From: Hydractinia symbiolongicarpus | Lineage: Eukaryota; Cnidaria; Hydrozoa; Anthoathecata; Hydractiniidae | Length of the DNA: 64,000 nucleotides | Direction: 5' to 3' | NCBI RefSeq assembly: GCF_029227915.1 | Contig: NC_079881.1 | Span: 26,141,501-26,205,500 of the forward strand | Part shown: piece by piece, positions 59,181-64,000 of the stretch | How the letters are laid out: the number at the start of each line of letters is the position of its first letter | Numbering within the stretch: position 1 is the stretch's first letter | Translations under genes and position numbers: made by a program | Notes under the pieces: model-generated | Databases searched by the model: none | Told to the model about the DNA's origin: nothing | Seen by the model: only the letters and a program-made list of their open reading frames with translations

Positions 59181-60602
59181 TACAAATCTCATGCGCTTTA
59201 GTGGTGAAAAAATAATTTAAAAAATCGTTCTGGAAATGAGTTTACTCACAGGTTAATTTCTTTGTATACATTCGACTATACGGGCCAAGCCCGGGATTTG
59301 CGGGAAATCGCGGGTTTTCGCTTGCCGGCGATTAAACCTCTTTCATTAAGCGTCTCATCAAAAATGAAAACATTTTTGAAAACTACAAGTCTCATGCGTT
59401 TTAGTGGTGAAAAAATAATTTAAAAAATCGTTCGGGAAATGAGTTTACTCCCTGGGTACTTTCTTTGTATACATTCGACTATACGGGCCAAGCCCGGGAT
59501 TTGCGGGAAATCGCAGGTTTTCGTTTGCCGGCGATTAAACCTCTTTCATTAAGCGTCTCATTAAAAATGAAAACGTTTTTGAAAACTACAAGTCTTATTC
59601 GTTCTAGTGGTGCAGAAATAATTCGAAAAATCGTTCGGGAAATGAGTTTACTCCCTAGGTACTTTCCTTGTATACTTTTGACTATACGGGCCGAGTCCGG
59701 GGTTTACGGGAAATGGCGGGTTTTCGTTTGCCGGCAATTTAACTCCTTTTATTCAGCGTCTCATCAAAAATGAAAACATCTTTAAAAACTACAAGTCTCA
59801 TGGGCTTTAGTGGTGAAATAATAATTTAAAAAATCGTTCGGGAAATGAGTTTACTCCCTGGGTACTTTCTTTGTATACTTTTGACTATACGGGCCGAGTC
59901 TGGGATTTACGGGAAATCGCAGGTTTTTGTTTGCCGGCGATTAAACTTCTTTTATTCAGCGTCTCATCAAAAATGAAAACATTTTTGAAAACTACAAGTC
60001 TCATGCGATTTAGTGGTGAAAAGATAATTTAAAAAATCGTTCTGGAAATGAGTTTACTCACAAAGTACTTTCTTTGTATACATTCGACTATACGGGCCAA
60101 GCCAGGGATTTACGGGAAATCGCGGGTTTTCGTTTGCCGGCGATTAAACCTCTTTCATTAAGCGTCTCATTAAAAATGAAAACGTTTTTGAAAACTACAA
60201 GTCTCATGCGATTTAGTGGTGAAAAGATAATTTAAAAATATCGTTCGGGAAATGAGTTTAACCCCTGGGTACATTCTTTGTATACTTTTGACTATACGGG
60301 CCAAGCCCGGGATTTGCCGGAAATGGCGGGTTTTCGTTTGCCGGCGATTAAACCTCTTTCATTAAGCGTCTCATCAAAAATGAAAACATTTTTGAAAACT
60401 ACAAGTCTCCTTCGTTCTAGTGGTGAAGAAATAATTTGAAAAATCGTTCGGGAAATCAGTGTACTCCTTGGGTACTTTCTTTGCATACTTTCGACTATAC
60501 GGGCCAAGCCCGGGATTTACGGGAAATCGCGGGTTTTCGTTTGCCGGCGATTAAACTTCTTTTATTCAGCGTCTCATCAAAAATGAAAACATATTTGAAA
60601 AC
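59181..60602 (+). repeat. 1,422-bp tandem unit (7-mer), copy 2, one GGGC monomer lost
   Basis: The offset changes from 1,625 to 1,422 near 58,200/59,825. Copy 1 has two consecutive GGGC monomers (CGTACGGTAAATG, then CAACGTCTCATCG) and copy 2 has one hybrid of them. Loss of exactly one monomer by exchange between neighbours of the same class explains this. Confidence 0.88.
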
Positions 60603-60733
60603 TACAAGTCTTATGCGTTTTAGTGGTGAAAAAATAATTTAAAAAATCGTTCTGGAAATGAGTTTACTCACAGGGTACTTTCTTTGTATACATTCGACTA
60701 TACGGGCCAAGCCCGGGATTTGCGGGAAATCGC

Positions 60734-62560
60734 GGGTTTTCGTTTGCCGGCGATTAAACCTCTTTCATTAAGCGTCTCATCAAAAATGAAAACATTTTTG
60801 AAAACTACAAGTCTCATGCGTTTTAGTGGTGAAAAGATAATTTAAAAAATCGTTTTGGAAATGAGTTTACTCACAGGGTACTTTCTTTGTATACATTCGA
60901 CTATACGGGCCAAGCCCGGGATTTACGGGAAATGGCAGGTTTTCGTTTGCCGGCGATTAAACTTCTCTTATTCAGCGTCTCATCAAAAATGAAAACATTT
61001 TTGAAAACTACAAGTCTCATGCGTTTTAGTGGTGAAAAAATAATTTAAAAAATCGTTCGGAAAATGAGTTTAACACCTGGGTACTTTCTTTGTATACTTT
61101 TGACTATACGGGCCGAGTCCAGGGTTTACGGGAAATGGCGGGTTTTCGTTTGCCGGCGATTAAACTCCTTTTATTCAGCGTCTCATCGAAAATGAAAACA
61201 TTTTTAAAAACTAAAAGTCTAATGGGCTTTATTGGTGAAATAATAATTTAAAAAATCGTTCGGGAAATGAGTTTACTCCCTGGGTACTTTCTTTGTATAC
61301 TTTTGACTATACGGGCCGAGTCTGGGATTTACGGGAAATCGCAGGTTTTTGTTTGCCGGCGATTAAACTTCTTTTATTCAGCGTCTCATCAAAAATGAAA
61401 ACATTTTTGAAAACTACAAGTCTCATGCGATTTAGTGGTGAAAAGATAATTTAAAAAATCGTTCTGGAAATGAGTTTACTCACAGGGTACTTTCTTTGTA
61501 TACATTCGACTATACGGGCCAAGCCCGGGATTTACGGGAAATCTCGGGTTTTCGTTTGCCGGCGATTAAACCTCTTTCATAAAGCGTCTCATTAAAAATG
61601 AAAACGTTTTTGAAAACTACAAGTCTTATTCGTTCTGGTGGTGCAGAAATAATTCGAAAAATCGTTCGGGAAATGAGTTTACTCCCTAGGTACTTTCCTT
61701 GTATACTTTTGACTATACGGGCCGAGTCCGGGGTTTACGGGAAATGGCGGGTTTTCGTTTGCCGGCAATTAAACTCCTTTTATTCAGCGTCTCATCAAAA
61801 ATGAAAACATCTTTAAAAACTACAAGTCTCATGGGCTTTAGTGGTGAAATAATAATTTAAAAAATCGTACGGTAAATGAGTTTTCTCCCTGGGTACTTTC
61901 TTTGTATACTTTTGACTATACGGGACAAGCCCGGGATTTACGGGAAATCGCGGGTTTTCGTTTGCCGGCGATTAAACCTCTTTCATTAAGCGTCTCATTA
62001 AAAATGAAAACATTTTTGAAAACTACAAGTCTCATTCGTTCTAGTGGTGCAAAAATAATTTGAAAAATCGTTCGGGAAATCAATTTACTCCTTGGGTACT
62101 TTCTTTGCTTACTTTCGACTATACGGGCGAAGCCCGGGATTTACGGGAAATCGCGGGTTTTCGTTTGCCGGCGATTAAACTTCTTTTATTCAGCATCTCA
62201 TCAAAAATGAAAACATTTTTGAAAACTACAAGTCTTATGCGTTTTAGTGGTGAAAAAGTAATTTAAAAAATCGTTCTGGAAATGAGTTTACTCACAGGGT
62301 ACTATCTTTGTATACATTCGACTATACGGGCCAAGCCCGGGATTTGCGGGAAATCGCGGGTTTTCGTTTGCCGGCGATTAAACCTCTTTCATTAAGCGTC
62401 TCATCAAAAATGAAAACATTTTTGAAAACTACAAGTCTCATGCGTTTTAGTGGTGAAAAAATAATTTAAAAAATCGTTCGGGAACTGAGTTTACTCCCTG
62501 GGTACTTTCTTTGTATACATTCGACTACACGGGCCAAGCTCGGGATTTGCCGGAAATGGC
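60734..62560 (+). repeat. 1,827-bp (9-mer) tandem duplication, copy 1
   Basis: Exactly 9x203. Markers include CTTCTCTTATTCAG, GTTTAACACCTGGG, AAAAGTCTAATGGGC with TTTATTGGTG, AAATCTCGGG, TTCATAAAGCG, TTCTGGTGGTG, TTTGCTTACTTTCG and GGGCGAAGCCC. Confidence 0.93.
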
Positions 62561-64000
62561 GGGTTTTCGTTTGCCGGCGATTAAACCTCTTTCATTAAGC
62601 GTCTCATCAAAAATGAAAACATTTTTGAAAACTACAAGTCTCATTCGTTTTAGTGGTGAAAAGATAATTTAAAAAATCGTTTTGGAAATGAGTTTACTCA
62701 CAGGGTACTTTCTTTGTATACATTCGACTATACGGGCCAAGCCCGGGATTTACGGGAAATGGCAGGTTTTCGTTTGCCGGCGATTAAACTTCTCTTATTC
62801 AGCGTCTCATCAAAAATGAAAACATTTTTGAAAACTACAAGTCTCATGCGTTTTAGTGGTGAAAAAATAATTTAAAAAATCGTTCGGAAAATGAGTTTAA
62901 CACCTGGGTACTTTCTTTGTATACTTTTGACTATACGGGCCGAGTCCAGGGTTTACGGGAAATGGCGGGTTTTCGTTTGCCGGCGATTAAACTCCTTTTA
63001 TTCAGCGTCTCATCGAAAATGAAAACATTTTTAAAAACTAAAAGTCTAATGGGCTTTATTGGTGAAATAATAATTTAAAAAATCGTTCGGGAAATGAGTT
63101 TACTCCCTGGGTACTTTCTTTGTATACTTTTGACTATACGGGCCGAGTCTGGGATTTACGGGAAATCGCAGGTTTTTGTTTGCCGGCGATTAAACTTCTT
63201 TTATTCAGCGTCTCATCAAAAATGAAAACATTTTTGAAAACTACAAGTCTCATGCGATTTAGTGGTGAAAAGATAATTTAAAAAATCGTTCTGGAAATGA
63301 GTTTACTCACAGGGTACTTTCTTTGTATACATTCGACTATACGGGCCAAGCCCGGGATTTACGGGAAATCTCGGGTTTTCGTTTGCCGGCGATTAAACCT
63401 CTTTCATAAAGCGTCTCATTAAAAATGAAAACGTTTTTGAAAACTACAAGTCTTATTCGTTCTGGTGGTGCAGAAATAATTCGAAAAATCGTTCGGGAAA
63501 TGAGTTTACTCCCTAGGTACTTTCCTTGTATACTTTTGACTATACGGGCCGAGTCCGGGGTTTACGGGAAATGGCGGGTTTTCGTTTGCCGGCAATTAAA
63601 CTCCTTTTATTCAGCGTCTCATCAAAAATGAAAACATCTTTAAAAACTACAAGTCTCATGGGCTTTAGTGGTGAAATAATAATTTAAAAAATCGTACGGT
63701 AAATGAGTTTTCTCCCTGGGTACTTTCTTTGTATACTTTTGACTATACGGGACAAGCCCGGGATTTACGGGAAATCGCGGGTTTTCGTTTGCCGGCGATT
63801 AAACCTCTTTCATTAAGCGTCTCATTAAAAATGAAAACATTTTTGAAAACTACAAGTCTCATTCGTTCTAGTGGTGCAAAAATAATTTGAAAAATCGTTC
63901 GGGAAATCAATTTACTCCTTGGGTACTTTCTTTGCTTACTTTCGACTATACGGGCGAAGCCCGGGATTTACGGGAAATCGCGGGTTTTCGTTTGCCGGCG
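62561..64000 (+). repeat. 1,827-bp (9-mer) tandem duplication, copy 2, cut by window end
   Basis: 1,440 bp of the second copy are in the window. Every rare marker of copy 1 up to GGGCGAAGCCC is present at +1,827. The one difference I noticed is CATTCGTTTTAG (62,642) versus CATGCGTTTTAG (60,815). This is among the freshest duplications in the window and may continue beyond it. Confidence 0.92.

Larger units (their letters stand above)
1..64000 (+). repeat. Satellite array, 203-bp monomer, about 310-315 copies, single orientation
   Basis: The motif CCGGCGATTAAAC (with minor variants) recurs every 203 bp from base 5 to base 63,995, for example at 207, 410, 613 and 816. Every monomer I read is in the same orientation and there is no unrelated spacer. 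A consensus counted by hand has 77 G+C in 203 bases (38%) and 13 CpG. Copies differ by scattered substitutions and by class-specific variants. Exceptions to the 203-bp spacing are few: two 47-bp and six 41-bp partial duplications, four fused units of about 308-310 bp, two 87-bp truncated monomers and one 167-bp monomer. The organisation is that of a eukaryotic satellite with higher-order repeats. Chromosomal location and species cannot be determined from the sequence. Confidence 0.98.

Noticed and set aside
302-63631. Dozens of open frames of 60-102 codons on both strands as possible small genes
   Set aside because: All lie inside monomers or across monomer joins and repeat with the array. 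203 is 3x67+2, so frames shift in every monomer. Lengths depend on single substitutions such as CTATAC to CTTTAC, and no domain or signal is recognisable. None is annotated as CDS.
1-64000. CRISPR array
   Set aside because: Repeats are tandem with no unique spacers and the period is 203 bp, so this is satellite DNA.
1-64000. Coding tandem repeats of a large protein
   Set aside because: The period is not a multiple of three, and stops occur in every frame of each monomer, for example TAA in the AATAATTTAA island.
1-64000. Telomeric or subtelomeric simple repeats
   Set aside because: No TTAGGG, TTAGG or TTTAGGG runs occur. TTTAGGG appears only as a rare substitution in GATTTAGGGAAATCG.

Overview
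The whole 64 kb window is one uninterrupted satellite DNA array. A monomer of 203 bp (about 38% GC) is repeated head to tail roughly 310-315 times, always in the same orientation. I found no gene, RNA gene, transposable element, CRISPR array or non-repeat spacer. All open frames are by-products of the monomer. Because 203 is not a multiple of 3, no frame can continue from one monomer to the next. The organism is a eukaryote, inferred only from the scale and type of repeat. I do not recognise the monomer and cannot name the species. It has about 13 CpG per 203 bp, nearly twice the number expected from its base composition, so it lacks the CpG depletion typical of heavily methylated vertebrate satellites.

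Monomer anatomy, counting CCGGCG as position 1: CCGGCGATTAAAC box (1-13); T-rich stretch; a perfect 9-bp inverted repeat around AAAA (34-55); CAAGTCTCAT followed by a class-diagnostic hexamer; TAGTGGTG box; AT-only island (about 86-104); CGGGAAAT (109-116); TACTTTCTTTGTATAC box (about 133-148); and four CGGG boxes at about 10-bp spacing (160-193). Four main monomer classes differ after AGTCTCA: TGCGTTTTA, TGGGCTTTA, TGCGATTTA and TTCGTTCTA. The last is coupled to an upstream TCTTTCATTAAGCG variant. The order GGGC-class, GCGA-class, TTCG-class recurs as a 609-bp triad across most of the window.

Layout: 0-5.5 kb, older mosaic with repeated short modules and two 47-bp partial duplications. 6.7-11.9 kb, a regular 6-mer higher-order repeat of 1,259 bp (6x203+41). 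12.6-17.9 kb, a 2,678-bp tandem duplication. 16.7-27.7 kb, a 5,068-bp duplication containing a nested 812-bp duplication. 28.2-31.7 kb, a 1,419/1,216-bp unit and a 609-bp duplication. 31.7-37.9 kb, paired segments 4,463 bp apart flanking an 813-bp 4-mer array. 38.5-41.5 kb, a 1,504-bp duplication carrying an 87-bp truncated monomer. 41.7-50.4 kb, a 2,541-bp duplication with a shared 98-bp-deletion junction. 50.5-54.5 kb, a 7-mer (1,421 bp) in three copies, one reduced to 6-mer. 54.5-60.6 kb, 3-mer and 8/7-mer duplications. 60.7-64 kb, a nearly perfect 1,827-bp (9-mer) duplication cut by the window edge.

The array therefore records many overlapping rounds of unequal exchange, monomer loss and conversion-like patches. 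A centromeric or heterochromatic role is plausible from repeat type alone, but nothing in the sequence proves it.
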